From Leucocoprinus leucothites (taxonomy: Eukaryota; Basidiomycota; Agaricomycetes; Agaricales; Agaricaceae), in the NCBI GenBank assembly GCA_013368445.1, contig JAACJO010000008.1, positions 1,860,001 to 1,924,000 of the forward strand: 64,000 nt of DNA, given 5' to 3'. How positions within the stretch are numbered: the stretch's first letter is position 1; each line of letters opens with the position of its first letter. Both the position numbers and the translations under genes were made by a program. The notes below the pieces were generated by a model. It saw nothing but the letters and a program-made list of their open reading frames with translations. It was not told where the DNA came from and ran no database searches. Of the stretch, positions 36,643 through 48,599 are shown in pieces.

Positions 36643-37225
36643 TTACGCGGCAATTACGAGATAAAAAGTAAAAATGCCACAATGTCGCTCGTAGGCTTTC
36701 CTCGGTTTTGCCGCCAGGAGGCTTCAGCACAAACAAGTTTGATCGATCACCAATTTATTCTCCTCGGGGTTTTCCGTCACAGGCGCTCACGATCGCATCA
36801 TATGTTTTCTCCTTCTTCCGCCCCGGATAGTGGAAAAAAACATACAATTATGGCCTCCGCTGTCTGCGGGTATCCCTTGGGGCTTGTATGCAGCACCGCG
36901 GACTTTCAATCACACTCTATGGCTATGCTAAGCTTCGAGGGTAATCAGAAAAGCGCACAAGGCAAAAGGCTGTCGTGATCCACAGCGAGAATCCAAGCTC
37001 ACCTATACGACGTTTCTGTTTCCATATCCAAACTCCCTGATGCCCGTTGTCCGAGCCAATTCTGAGCCTAATCACCGCTTCCAAACCCAATTACCTCAAG
37101 TAACTCCTTCTGCCATGCCCTACTATATAACAACTCATCTCCCTCTCCCTCTCTAAATTCCCCATCCTCTGTATCTCACCGTCTGTTTTCTTTAGTTGTG
37201 GGAACGCCCTAGTGGAAGGAAAATA
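36643..37225. other. Divergent intergenic region
   Basis: Lies between the minus-strand DAHP synthase start and the plus-strand methyltransferase start, so it probably holds both promoters. No gene is recognised. Confidence 0.6.
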
Positions 37226-38001
37226 ATGTCTGCTTCTCGCGTGGCTCTGGTTTTGGTCCAGGCTTTTGCAAATCAGCTTGCTTGTACGCCTCCGAACCCG
37301 ACCCCGTCCAAGGGTCGGTACCACACAGACGAACTCTACATTCTTCAAGTTGCGCCTTTTGTCTTCAGGGTATGTCGGATCTAGAAATGTCTTCGGACCT
37401 GACCCTGACTTATGTTTTCAAACCCTTGCACTCCTTTTCAGTGCCATCAAATAATATTCTGGCTCTGCGCCACTTTTGAAGTTTTATACTTCCTCGCGCC
37501 TTTCGTCCCCTTCCCCCACAACTTAATTCAGGGATAACGAGCAGTATCGTCTGCCCCCTCCCATCCTCCAACCCGATCCAAGTCACCCCTTCGTTCATCA
37601 TCGGTGTCGTTGCCGTCGTTCTTGGGTCCTACCTCCGTCTCGACTGCTTCAAGGCCCTCGGTCAAATGTTCACCTTCGACTTGACCATCCACCCTGAACA
37701 TACGCTCGTCACTAACCGTTTTTACGCGTATGTTCGACACCCAGCGTACACGGGTTCTTTACTCCTCGTCGGCGGATTGACTTTATCTCATCTCACGAAG
37801 GGAAGTTGGTTGACGGAGTGTGGGCCGTTAAAGGCGTCGGGTACTGCGTTGATCGTTTGGGCATTGTGGTGGTTGTGGACTATTTGCGTTGGTGTTAGTA
37901 GGGCGCAAGCGGAGGATACGCAGATGAAGAAATTGTTCAAGGACGAGTGGGATGCATATGCTGCCAATGTCCCCTGGTGGTTCTTCCCCGGAATCATTTG
38001 A
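37226..38001 (+). CDS. Isoprenylcysteine carboxyl methyltransferase-like protein, apparent frameshift
   Basis: Exon 1 is 37226-37369 and exon 2 starts at 37442. The rest of the protein reads in another frame from about 37543 to the stop at 37999-38001. The C-terminal part is typical of the family: YLRLDCFKALG, then YVRHPAYTG, then RAQAEDTQMKKLFKDEW and VPWWFFPG, with several membrane segments. Such enzymes methylate the prenylated C-terminal cysteine of CaaX proteins (Ras, a-factor type pheromones) at the ER. Exon 2 (HQIIFWLCATFEVLYFLAPF) fits the family but runs into a TAA at 37535-37537, and no GT-AG or plausible GC-AG pair brings it into the downstream frame. A real frameshift, a base error or an odd intron are all possible. 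Confidence 0.65.
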
Positions 38002-38250
38002 TATAAACTCGTTCACTAGTTCAGGGCCGTGATGCCATTAAGATTGACTGGAGACCCTTACTTCAAAGCTTGGAAAACTCCTTGGTTCCTTACTTAGACA
38101 GGCGTATACTGTTCAGCTATCAATGATCTAGATACATAAAATAGCACGGTGACGAATAATATTTGAATAATATCAGCGCCGGAGGAAGTTCGTGATCGTG
38201 ATGAATGTGATAAAATCCAAGGAAAAAGAAACCTCCAGCGCTTAATATGA

Positions 38251-38321
38251 TGCATTGACCGGGAGTCGAACCCGGAGCTAGGCCATGGGAAGACCCAATG
38301 TTACCGCTACACCATCAATGC
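38251..38321 (-). tRNA. tRNA-Gly (anticodon CCC)
   Basis: A 71-nt cloverleaf folds on the minus strand. The acceptor stem is GCATTGA with TCAATGC, the D arm contains the A-box-like TGGTGTAGCGGT, the anticodon stem is GGGTC with GGCCT, the loop is TTCCCAT with anticodon CCC, and the T arm is CCGGG-TTCGACT-CCCGG (B box). There is no intron. T-rich sequence follows on the minus strand and could stop Pol III. Confidence 0.9.
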
Positions 38322-39586
38322 TGCGCAAAATGTTCTTCCCATTTTCATTAGGATTTACTTTTAAAGGTCGCTCTGGTTAATACTGACACTGTATCTTATC
38401 CCCCGCTCATCTCGTATTCTTGAAAAATAACAGCATGTCTATCACCGTCATCAGTGATACAATGTGTATCATTCAGCGCCCAGCTGGCCAAAAATACTTC
38501 GACAACCGTACTCCATCCCTACCCCATCCGGCGGGTACCACGTAGCACCATTGGAACCCACAATATGCACTTTGGTCAATGCTGGGCTGTACCATGTGCT
38601 CCATATTTAGCATTTCCCCCCTCCAACAAACACTGGCAAGTCTTCCAAATGCACCTCACCCTCACCCAGAACCTAGGCCATGCTGGCAGCATTTGACAGG
38701 GCTGTATCGCCGAACCGTGCGGCCGACCACCACCTTAAATACCATGATTGACAAGCCGTTACCAAGGCAGGGTCAAGATGCTTCAATCTTCAAATCATGT
38801 CTTCGATAAATTTGGACTCACATGAGGGAAACAAACGTGTACCTCACTAGTCATCCCCATTGAGTTACTGGGAGAAATCGGTGTGTTTACAGACCGAATC
38901 CCCAAGTAGTATCACTTCAGGCTGTTTCTAATACCCATCGCTGTCAATCCCCATTGCTTCGAGTATGCCAGGAGTAACACACATCGTGGAAATGGGTCTC
39001 ATAAACTGCAATCATGTGCCCAGGATAGTCCAGGATGGGAACATCGAAATGGGGTTCTCTACTCAAACAACTGCTTCGACTTCTCCATTCGCAATTTGAT
39101 TTTGATCCCTTGATTCAGCACGGCGTTTTTGTTAAACCCTTTGAGCGCTTTCCCTCCCAGCTAGCACTCGTACGGCAGTCGTAAAAGCAGGCGGAAGCGA
39201 AAGTCGTCCCACTCTTCGCTCGTGAAAAGCCATGGCCGATGTTCGGGCATGACAGTGGTCATTCGAAGCCGCCACACATCCGGAAACAAGCTCATGCGCA
39301 GTCAAGGAGTCAAGAAGCCGGGAAATCCTGAGATCACGAGGAACTCTACGGACTTTCATCACCGAAACAAGCCTCCAACCACGACAGTCAAAATCATCAT
39401 GAACAAGCACATTATTGGCACATGCTATTATGACAACAATAACTAGTCAAGAGGCGTACATAGTCCACAAAAAGTCCCAAGCAGAGTTCGTAAGCCCATG
39501 AGAATACTCAAAGGCGAGATATTTTTAGATGTACGAACCGCCGCTCTCTCATACCGTAAGAGAAAAAGAAGGGTATGTAACGAAAC
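38322..39586. other. Intergenic region without a recognised gene
   Basis: Lies upstream of the minus-strand tRNA and downstream of the second CFEM gene. The few open frames are short and unsupported. Confidence 0.6.
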
Positions 39587-40315
39587 TTAGAAAGCGACAG
39601 CGACACCGAGAAGACCAGCAGCCATAGCCCAAAGACCTTGAGCGGCAGCATCGGGAACAGCAGCGTTGGTGGTGCTAGTAGAAGCACCACTGCCGGTTAC
39701 TGTTCCAGATCCAGTGCTGGTAGCCCGTGGAGTAGTAGCAGAGGGCAAGTTCGTTCGAGAGGTGCCACTAGTGGGCAGAACAGTGGCGCTACCAGTGATG
39801 GAAGTACCACTGACAGGACCCGGAGCGGTAGGGATTCCAGAACCACTGGTGCCACCACCGGCGCCTATAGAGAAGAAATGTCAAGAGTCAGGGACAGGCT
39901 GTCAAGGGAGCTATGAAATCTTAGAACTACGTACAAACTGACTGCTCGAGCGCGAGAGCGGCTTGCTGTTCTTCCGCTGTGCAGCTTTGGGCACAAGTTG
40001 TGGCAGCAGTGATGAAATCTGGATTGCAGAGACACTCGGCGGAAGTACTGCATGAAGAAAGTCAGAAGTTGCTCAGACTTGAAATGGATGCCTGTCTTAC
40101 GGTTCACAGTTAGCAGTAGTAGCAGAAGAAGTAATGCAATCTTGAATGCAGGGAGGCAGGCTTCCGATACCAGGAATGCCAGAGCCAGAAGGTGTAGCAC
40201 CTGTACCAGTGGGTGTAGCTGAGTCGGTACCAGTACCAGCGTCGGTCGTTGTGCTATCAGTCTGTGCGAAGACAAAAGGGACAAGCACAAAGAGAGAAAG
40301 GAGCTTGGCGTGCAT
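39587..40315 (-). CDS. CFEM-domain GPI-anchored surface protein 2
   Basis: Minus-strand exons 40315-40101, 40047-39935 and 39864-39587 (201 aa). It has a signal peptide (MHAKLLSLFVLVPFVFAQ), a Thr/Gly-rich linker, a CFEM domain with eight cysteines (PPC, QDC, NC, CLC, TTC, QSC and SVC), a Ser/Thr/Gly-rich stalk and a hydrophobic tail ending AGLLGVAVAF, as expected for GPI attachment. The intron positions inside the domain resemble those of the CFEM gene at 22447-23336, though the proteins are otherwise diverged. An in-frame ATG lies upstream (40372), but the start chosen places the signal peptide at the N-terminus. Confidence 0.85.
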
Positions 40316-41450
40316 TATGACTATGAATGGATATCGAAGACTGGTGGGTAGGGGATGGATGTTCGGGAGCAAGAACAGTGAAAGGCAGGCTAGTGGGATT
40401 GCGGGCTATAAGTAGGCAAACCGCTGCTTACATTATACGTAAGTTGATCTTCTCAAGTTCTCGCCCGACGTCTGGTATTTTTGATTTGAACCCCGAAATT
40501 CTGCTCCATCATTCAATACAGTGACGAAATCTGCTGCGTGTGAAGCGGGGGTAGCGCTGACGCTAGGCAGATCGGACAGGGCAATGTCATTTCAAGGAAG
40601 GCGTGTAGCCAGCGTGCCTCTCTGCTTGTAGCTTCGTTTAGGCGCAGAGAACAACGGTAGGCGGTCACTTTTAGCCGTGCCATCCCTTGCGGAGCCGTAG
40701 GGTGGCTCCAGGCTATGTGTGCGCAGTTATACGGTGTTCGCTGCAATTTATGACATCAGCCCGAATGTCGTCGCGAAGCCATGGTGGAGCTATGGAGACC
40801 TGCCAGTTTCTTGGGAAAGAACGTTCATTGGGCTTCCTTGTGATCAATTGATTGCGCATCCTGGGCGCATCCGAAAATACCAGAAGATGGCTCCACAAAG
40901 AATTATGAAATTCACGTGTGCAACACGGACCTGTAGTTCTGGCTAGGGAGAGTCCAACGAGTCTTGGTGATTAGTGGACTCCTGATCAGGCGTACGATCT
41001 AGCCCGTCACATCACTAGAATTTATCTTATCATAATCTACACGAAACCCCATACGGCTCACGGGCGGCTCACGGGCATGCCCCCTATCAAGCTACGGTCA
41101 TGCATAGCCTTCTCTTCAATGTCGGAAATGTTTTAATTTGGAGCATGGTAAATGTACATCGTGCATGTTCAGCCTACCTGAAGATAGTTAGAGTCGTCTT
41201 GGCTTGGAGACATCCTACAGCCACCGCAGTAGATTTCCTATTATGAGGGACCCGGATCATCAACGATCATAGATATTCTAGGGACCACAACCGTTCGTTT
41301 TCATTTCATCCATGCAAGCGCTTATCCCGATCCCAACATGGTCAGTGGCGGTGAATTCGCTATTTAAAAATGGACGAAAGCTATACGCAACGGATATCAA
41401 TTGGACTAGTGAGGATAAGTATTACTCTTAATTTAGAAATATATAGGCGA
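40316..41450. other. Intergenic region without a recognised gene
   Basis: Lies between two minus-strand genes: the promoter side of the CFEM gene and the 3' side of the SAICAR synthetase gene. No supported open frame. Confidence 0.6.
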
Positions 41451-42606
41451 CTACTTGGTCAACAGGTCGACAGCCTCTTGATAGCGGGCCCTCGTGCCTT
41501 GAACAACAGCCTCATCGATCGTCCAACCCTGTCCCTCCTTACCCTCAGGCCCACTCTCCAATCCCTTGCGGAACCCAGAAGCGACGAGCCAGTCTCGAAC
41601 GTATTGCTTATCGAAGCTCGGTTGAGGTTTATCTGGTGTATACCCTTTAAGAGGCCAATATCGAGACGAATCAGGTGTTAGCACCTCGTCTACCAATATT
41701 AGTTGACGCTTCTCTGGAGCTGCCGGAGAAGGAGGAAGGAGCCCGAATTCAAATTTGGTATCGGCGAGAATAACTCCTCTCGATTCGGCGTACTGCGCAG
41801 CAGTCTTGTAGAGCTGGAGAGCAGAGGAAGAAATCTGGTTGTAGAGATCTTGACCGAGAAGCTGTACCGCTGCGAGGATAGAAATAACCAGATGGTTAGA
41901 AACGAGGGAGGTGGAAAGCAGAAGAGCGAGCGAACCTTGTTCTGGGGAGATATTTTCGTCATGAGCACCTTGAACAGCCTTCGTCGAGGGTGTGAAGATC
42001 GGTTCAGGGAGTTTTTGTGATTCTACAAGACCGGTGGGCATAGGAATACCGTGGACTGTCTGTGTCTTCTTGTACTCAGCCCATGCAGAACCTGATCAGG
42101 TCAATCATATACTTGATTAATCGATTCTATTTCGTAATTGGGAAGCTCATTAGTACTCACCCGTGATATACCCCCGGACAATTGCCTCAATCTGAACAAC
42201 TTCTGCTTTCTTCACGAGCATGGTACGTCCTTCCAACTGATCTGCGTACTTCTGTACTTCAGGGGGCATCTCTGATACATTTGACGTTATCAGATGGTTT
42301 GGAATGATATGGGCGAGCTTCTTGAACCAGAAGAGTGACAACGAAGTCAGCAGCTGGCCTTTGGTCGGGATTCCCTGCACACAAATGTGCGTTGCGAGCG
42401 GTAAGATGAAGATTATTGACTGCGAGAGCTCACAAGCGCACATTGTTCAGGATGACATCGTATGCAGATATTCTGTCTGTTGCGACGAAGAGCAAAGCAG
42501 ACTGATCTGAAGTTGAGTAGATATCCCGGACTTTGCCTTTGGAGAGAAGCGTTAGGTCCGGAAGAGAAGTTTCCAGGAGCGCGGTAGCGCTTGGCTGGTT
42601 CGCCAT
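41451..42606 (-). CDS. ADE1: SAICAR synthetase (purine biosynthesis)
   Basis: Minus-strand exons 42606-42442, 42374-42161, 42091-41936 and 41869-41451 (317 aa, the usual length of the fungal single-function enzyme). It joins CAIR and aspartate with ATP to form SAICAR in de novo purine synthesis, in the cytosol. Motifs in order are [11 protein letters not shown] (nucleotide site), [47 protein letters not shown] and [14 protein letters not shown]. The first intron begins GTGCGC and the third GTTCGC, both less common donors but required by the frame. The start is the ATG before ANQPSA; another in-frame ATG lies 45 nt upstream. Confidence 0.95.
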
Positions 42607-42936
42607 CGTGAATGTAGAAAAAAACGAGATGAGTGATGGAAAGATTTTCACAATGATGAAAACGAATTATCTTATCTGACAAATCAGGCCATCTTATCTT
42701 CACTTTGATTATATAGCCTTTCCGTTGCATTGCTAATCACACCCAGGCTAGATACCTCGCAGACTCACTGGCCATCCATTCACTAGTTCCCATAAATATA
42801 TAAAATTAAAGCAATCACACGGTACTGGCTCGGCCATGTGCGTGGATAGCATATTTTGCGCGTAGCAACTTCAAGTCGTGTCTAGGGAATACAAGTGAAA
42901 TAAATAAAAACTAATGCAACAGTCCATACATTATTA
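42607..42936. other. Short intergenic region
   Basis: 330 bp between two minus-strand genes. It should hold the promoter of the SAICAR synthetase gene and the 3' end of the next gene. Nothing else is seen. Confidence 0.6.
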
Positions 42937-44060
42937 TCAACTGTCAGAAGTATACTGCGGTGGTGGTGTACCTAAGGATCTCGAGGGTGCGAAAGTCGTA
43001 TTGTTGCCCATAGTACCAGGAGATAAGCAAGGGAGAGAACGCCTCAGAAGCAATGGTCTGGTATTGTTGCATTCTGCAGCGGGAGGGAGTTCTGGTTGTG
43101 GGATGATTGCAAAACAGTGATGAACTAAAGGAGTGGAAGAGGTGTCTGAGGAGGGTTCCGAATAATTAAGTGAAGATGGGCTTAAGGTAGTGAAGGACAA
43201 ATTAAGTGAAGATGGATTTGAGTTAGTGGAGTACGAATTAAGTGGGGGTGGGCTTGAGAAAGTGCAGTACGAATTTAATGATTCTGCGCTAGGTTTGGTC
43301 CTCACGCTTGGAGCGCCGCGAGCTTTAGGAGTAAACGGGGATATTTTGGGGGATATTTTGGGGGATAGCTTAGGGTCTTTCGAACGGCGAGTGTAAGTTA
43401 TCCATCCCATCCAGATGGAAATGCCGAAAAGGGTGACGGATAAAATAATGGCTGTAACCGACAGGCCGAGGACGACGAAGTAGCCTTTGTCGTACATCTG
43501 CGAAATCTGCGCAGGAATTGGGTATAGCGAGGGTGCTGATTTTCCGGCCAGCTCATGACTCGTGTCCCATGGAGCATCTGATCCAACCATGTTGATGGAA
43601 GAATCCAAGTCACTAGGTGCAATGCAGAAGCTGTTACTCGTCGCGATGATGTGCCCCAGATTTGTTTGATTGATGAATTGGAAGGTATATAGACCCCTGA
43701 ACTGTGACGTCGAACCTGTGAGTCTTCAGATTAAGAGAGGAGGTATTGCTCACGGATCAATACCATCGGCCGGATCAAATGCAATCGCACTTGCTGCTTG
43801 AATGTCGATAAAAGTGAGGAGTCTCTGGTCGACGGTTTGATTGTTGGGTGTGAGGGAAATGAGGTATAGATTCACCATGCAACTGCTGGCTGTTAGTTCA
43901 GACATTCTCTACAATGATAGGACTTGAAATTTGTTGACACGTACTCCTCCGCAACTTCGTTGAGGCGCCAAGAAACAGTCAAAGGAAAAGAATTTACAGA
44001 GAGCGGAATTGGTTCAAATTCAACGAGGGTGCTTGGTGTGAACTGATGAGGGAGAAACAT
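42937..44060 (-). CDS. Single-pass membrane protein with Ser-rich cytoplasmic tail
   Basis: Minus-strand exons 44060-43945, 43882-43764 and 43715-42937 (337 aa). The predicted extracellular part is about 180 residues with sequons (NQT) and two cysteines. One strong membrane segment (GYFVVLGLSVTAIILSVTLF, then GISIWMGW) is followed by TRRSK, so the tail is probably cytoplasmic. The tail contains SPKI repeats and Ser/Asn/Pro-rich blocks of the form SLN-S. No signal peptide is evident at the chosen start, so a further 5' exon may be missing. This layout is common among unclassified basidiomycete membrane proteins. The second intron (48 bp, starts GTATTG) is the only one that restores the frame. 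Confidence 0.6.
43338..43372. repeat. 12-bp tandem repeat in coding sequence
   Basis: Nearly three copies of a 12-bp G/T-rich unit (plus strand GGGGGATATTTT). On the minus strand they encode the repeated tetrapeptide SPKI in the cytoplasmic tail. Confidence 0.8.
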
Positions 44061-44485
44061 TCCATTGAACGAACTCGAAAATGACTCGGATGTTTATCTG
44101 GACCAGAGGGTGCCTTCATTTTAAGAAGGCCACGCTCGGAATCAAGTCGGAAGGAGCTGTTCGCTCCTGCTCATCGATATGGAAAAATGGACAATGGTGT
44201 TAAATGTCTGTCGAGAAGTGCGGATAAGAAATGCAGCGAATGCGTAAGCTGGTAGTGGGCTGTTTTGACGCGGGAGTTCTGAACAGCTCTCAGATCGGAT
44301 CATGGCAATGTTACTGTTAAAGGACAGCTGAGCCATGGGCGCCTGTCATTTACCTAGGAGAAAACTTTGGGTGTCTAAGCTGGAAGCTTGAGGTCGAAAA
44401 TTCGGACCCAAGTCGCGCGAAAACTTTGGGAATCACCTGACATAACCATTAATAACCTCAGGAAATATGTCACTGTCATTTATCC
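44061..44485. other. Divergent intergenic region
   Basis: Lies between the starts of the minus-strand membrane protein and the plus-strand RapZ-like gene. A minus-strand open frame (44142-44336) lies here, but no exon with a clear signal peptide could be defined. Confidence 0.5.
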
Positions 44486-44923
44486 ATGTTGCCCACTCCT
44501 ACCAACCGCTCGAAAATCCTTGAAATTGTCTCTTTCGGTCATAGATATGGAGCGCTTACACCAGCTCCAACTCTTTCTTATGATGTACGAAGTATTCCGA
44601 ACCCTCCCCGTGAAGTTCGTCAGCAGCAAAGGGTGTCAAACGATAGTACAGCGGTTCGCCAGTGGTTGCTTGTCAACCCAGTCTTCTTGTCTAAGATAGG
44701 CGACGCTTGTCGGAATATTTCGAGCCTGATAGACGAAGTTGATCAGTCATATCCCCCGGGCGACTACTGTATCACCATCGGCGTTAACTGTCACCTTGGC
44801 CGGCATCGAAGTGTCACGTTCGCCTGTGAGCTAGCGAGGCGGTTGAAAGAAGAGCTTGGAGCTGATACATCCTGGGAGATTAGGGTAAGACATAGGGATC
44901 TAGGAATACGATCGTCGAGGTAA
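44486..44923 (+). CDS. Stand-alone RapZ C-terminal-like domain protein
   Basis: Single exon, 145 aa. It reads like the C-terminal domain of bacterial RapZ/YvcJ: VSFGHRYG near the start, YDVRSIPNPP, a variable middle with AVRQWLL, then ITIGVNCHLGRHRSVTFA and a closing VRHRDLG. In bacterial RapZ this domain binds small RNAs and glucosamine-6-phosphate, while the N-terminal half is a P-loop kinase-like domain. That half is absent here: the protein starts just before the SFG motif. The Gly-x-His-Arg-Ser loop, thought to hold a phosphate-containing ligand, is kept. Function in fungi is unknown to me; small-molecule or RNA binding is inference. Confidence 0.75.
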   Translation: MLPTPTNRSKILEIVSFGHRYGALTPAPTLSYDVRSIPNPPREVRQQQRVSNDSTAVRQWLLVNPVFLSKIGDACRNISSLIDEVDQSYPPGDYCITIGVNCHLGRHRSVTFACELARRLKEELGADTSWEIRVRHRDLGIRSSR

Positions 44924-47900
44924 ACAATGGGTGAGTGTAATTGCACAAGTGAATGGTGAACAGCTTTGATTACTGATGGTTCCCGTTTCCACCGCAGTTA
45001 TGATTGCTAGGTATGCGTATATCACAATATGTTGAACAATGGAAAGGGCTATTCAACCTTGAGATGGTCATAAAAAGCCGAGTCTCAAGAGAAAAGGCGC
45101 GCTCATAGGCAGCACAAAATTAGCTTCGTGCACGACTTCAAAAACTCCCGTGATAGCACATGAGAAATACTGTTCGCTGTTGCTGAATGTTCTTGACTCA
45201 CCATGTATCTTCTGGTGAGCTTCGAGCTCCGCCTAATGGTTTCAGCCCTGAAAAGCACAGCAAGAACCTTCCAAGTGTTCATTCGCTTGCTAATGTATGG
45301 AATGATGATGATGCCACAAAAGCTGTTCATATTCGAAGCTTGGTGATTGTTCCTTCACTGCGGGTACTGAGCTGGTGTCGCGTGACCAATTATCACCAAG
45401 CTGGGGAGCAGAAGTCGACAGCTCCTTGTATGGTTGCTGGGTGGAAATGGAACCGGTTCACTAACGAACATACAGAGAGCATTGTGAGGAACCAAAATGC
45501 GCAGGAGGAGGAACCTGACGGGCCGATAAGGTAGTTATTGACTGTAGAATAGTTGCCGATGGGCTGATCTCCCATGACAGGTTTACAGCATACGCCTCAT
45601 CCCGCGACAAAGAAGTTCCCCGTGCGAGTTGCCTATGCGGATCGTACGTGAGTTCAATGAGCAGCACAGGCCAAGTTCTACCCACAACCGGTCCCTCTCA
45701 ACGAACTCAAGGGTCTCCGGGCGACTTGGTCATCCTCGGTGTCCTAACCAACAAGGTCCTGCATGAACATCAACTCTCGGAACCTTTGTGGCGTGCTTAG
45801 TAGACAAGGGGATCCCGGTAAGCAATTCAAGTTTAGATGCGGGGATCACGATTTGAACCGGTGCTCATAACATCAAAACGATGTTTGCTAAGGCACACCC
45901 TATGCAAGGTAAAAAGCTATTTCCGGGTATCTGATGTCTTGTATACTCCAGTCTCTGGTCGTCTCTGGTCTGGCTTAAAATTCAAACGAGAACGAGCATG
46001 CACCGACGAGCTACATCCGGCGGGATGAAGCAGTGATTAATATGCAAAAGCGCATTGATGAGCAGAAAATCCGTTGATTGCGCCCTAATCATCGTCAGAG
46101 GAGCTGAAGAGCGCGCCGGGAGAATGAAAGCCAGAAGGGGACAAGGGAGGGAGGAAGGGGGGGTTCCGAATGCAGTTGGAATGAAACAACTACAGCATGC
46201 TGGCAGGTACACTGGGCCCCTTTTGGTCAGTTGTCGGCCGGGATATCAACGGATAACAAACTCACCTCACAGAAGCACTACACTGGCACCCACAAGCCCA
46301 AGTTGGCTTCTAATCCTTCCTAGAACGCTAACATTAACGTCACCTATCGTTGCCTCGGAGCGAATGTCCCGGCTGCGAGAGTGGTTAGGTCTCGGAAGTT
46401 TATTCAAAAGGATGTGGCTCACATGTCGGTTGGCGCTAAACATGAAAAACATTCCAGCAATTTCACGGAGATCGAGGCTGACCAGCGACTGGGTCGCTTG
46501 ACTTCGGTTGGCATTGCCTGGAGTTGGCCACCAAACGAAATAGGGGGCATATTTCACCAACCAGCGCTTAAAGCGAGCGACGACGAGAGTTACTTGGAGA
46601 AGCTTAGGGGGTTAAAACTCGGCCTGGAATTCTGGGTGTATGTGGGGGCGACACCAAGTGCATACAGGACCTAAAATAACGCGGTAGACCGATGGACATG
46701 TTTGACAATACTGGCCATAGACCATGCGGACGCTGGTAGGCCGGTCGGAGTCGTCTTTCGAGGTGTGGAATTCAGTCGAGAGCGGCACGGACAGGCGAGA
46801 AGTCACGGTGAGAGATGAGGGTGCTATTGCTTCGAACTCCTGGTTTCCTGGGGTTGGGATGCCATTAACGAGTCTGCTTGGACCGTCGAAGTGGGGACCG
46901 TACGCGGCTGTGGCTTAGGGCTCGAACTAAAAAGTGGAGCGACCGACGGGCTGAGTGTAGCTGTTGCTGTGGTGAGCTAAGATTTCCCAATGCCCGAATA
47001 TTATGAACAATGGAAACTCACTGAGAGGGGGTCCATGAGTGTGTGGGCGGGTGCGGTACAGGAAGTGACACTCGCCCAGCAAACCTCACCGTCGCCGGCG
47101 GAGGTAGGTGTTTATTTTTTGGGGTATTATTACCCAATAGAGGAGCTGTGTGCTGAGTTCTCATCCCGAGATTTTTTCGTATTTGGAAAAACTGGGTGGA
47201 AGGTGGTCGGGAGAGGACGAAGGGTGCAATGGCGCACCGCGGACTTCGGAAGATTCACACATGACCGATCTGACTAGCATCTATTTGTCTTTCACGGATG
47301 CTTGGGCCGCTGGTGAGTCTGTATTCTATTATATTCTCCCTCACAGGAAAGCAGGCCTGGGATATCAAATCCATTTATTGAGGTGGCCGACTACGAGACG
47401 TCTCCATTATTCAAGAAGCCTGATTTGTCTTGCCTTCTGTCCCCAGTGACCTGAACTAGAAGTCCACTAAAGCTGATGCAGAAGCGGATCTCTAAATGGT
47501 CCGGTGAATTTCGGTTACTCAGTGCATGGTTTTTCCACTGGAAGACTCGTGCGACCGCCGGTGAGTGAGTGGATTGTTTGTTGTCCTGTGTTTGAATGCC
47601 TTGAATATATATCTCGACACCAGGGCAACATGACATCGTTAATATCTGGCCGATGCCGGTTCGTGGTCTGTTCCTAACCAAAATAAGACTTTTGAAAACA
47701 CGGCTCGGATGTTGTCGATAGGCCTTGGAGTTGTGACCCGCGAGGCTTCCTCGGAGGTCGGGATGGGCGCATTTCTTAGGCGATCAAAAAAAGCCGAGTG
47801 ATAGGTATTGTCTCCACGCCCACTGTCGCCCCAATCAGGTAAGAAACTTTAAGTTATAGCTCGAGTAGCATTTAAAACTGTGTTCTAGAGACGCATAAAC

Positions 47901-48590
47901 CGATTTGGACCTTTGTGCGGTAGTTCACCGCCGTGAAAGTCGCAAGCCGCCTTGTTGCAGGCGCTTGGACTCAACCGAATAACCATACCTTCTCGGGATT
48001 CGATGGTTTATTCCAAGTCCAGGCAACAATCTAGGTTCGATTGAATAAACAATCAACTACCGTGGCGATGAACATCCTTCCTGCATTTTTTCTCTGGTTC
48101 TTCAAACCCGAATGGGTGATGACAGCATCTTTGATCAAGCTGTCTCCCACTAATTCTTCTAATATGGACCTGACACCAGCCACCCACGTTCATTTGTTAA
48201 TACCCCATAAGACAAGGCGATGGAGTGGCGAGTGCATCGTTGCTGACATTTGAGTCATGGCGCTCAGGTTCGAGGCATTGAAGAGTTGTCTAAGAACTTC
48301 TTTGGTGCATTTTTGACCGTGTCGTTCGAATCGCTGCCTGTTTTTGGTGTAATCATCACTGGAGCGAAGGCATAGCACGGAAATCCGGTATGCATAATCA
48401 GGGCTGAGGCGTCTAGTGTATTCTGTGGCCAAGTATTTTCCGCTGATTGCCTCATGGTACGTTTGCCTAAATAATGAGCTTTGATGTAGACCCACAGGAC
48501 CCGGCCTCTTTTGTCGCTCTGCACCCTCGCTGAAGATAGACCGATGGCGGAATTGAAGGTTGAACGGGGTAAGTAATTTCAGCACGAGCG
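44924..48590. other. 3.7-kb gene-poor region
   Basis: Short open frames on both strands (for example 46055-46501 plus, 46267-46560 minus, 48190-48675 minus) have no recognisable motifs, and no chain of consensus introns linked them. The region may hold a decayed gene, long UTRs or a rapidly evolving gene I could not assemble. Confidence 0.45.
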
Positions 48591-48599
48591 AAAGGCGGT

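Noticed and set aside
39666..39941. Plus-strand Val/Pro-rich frame
   Set aside because: It is antisense to the stalk of the second CFEM protein.
45820..45910. Possible tRNA because of 'gatttgaacc'-like sequence
   Set aside because: No acceptor or anticodon stem could be folded around it.
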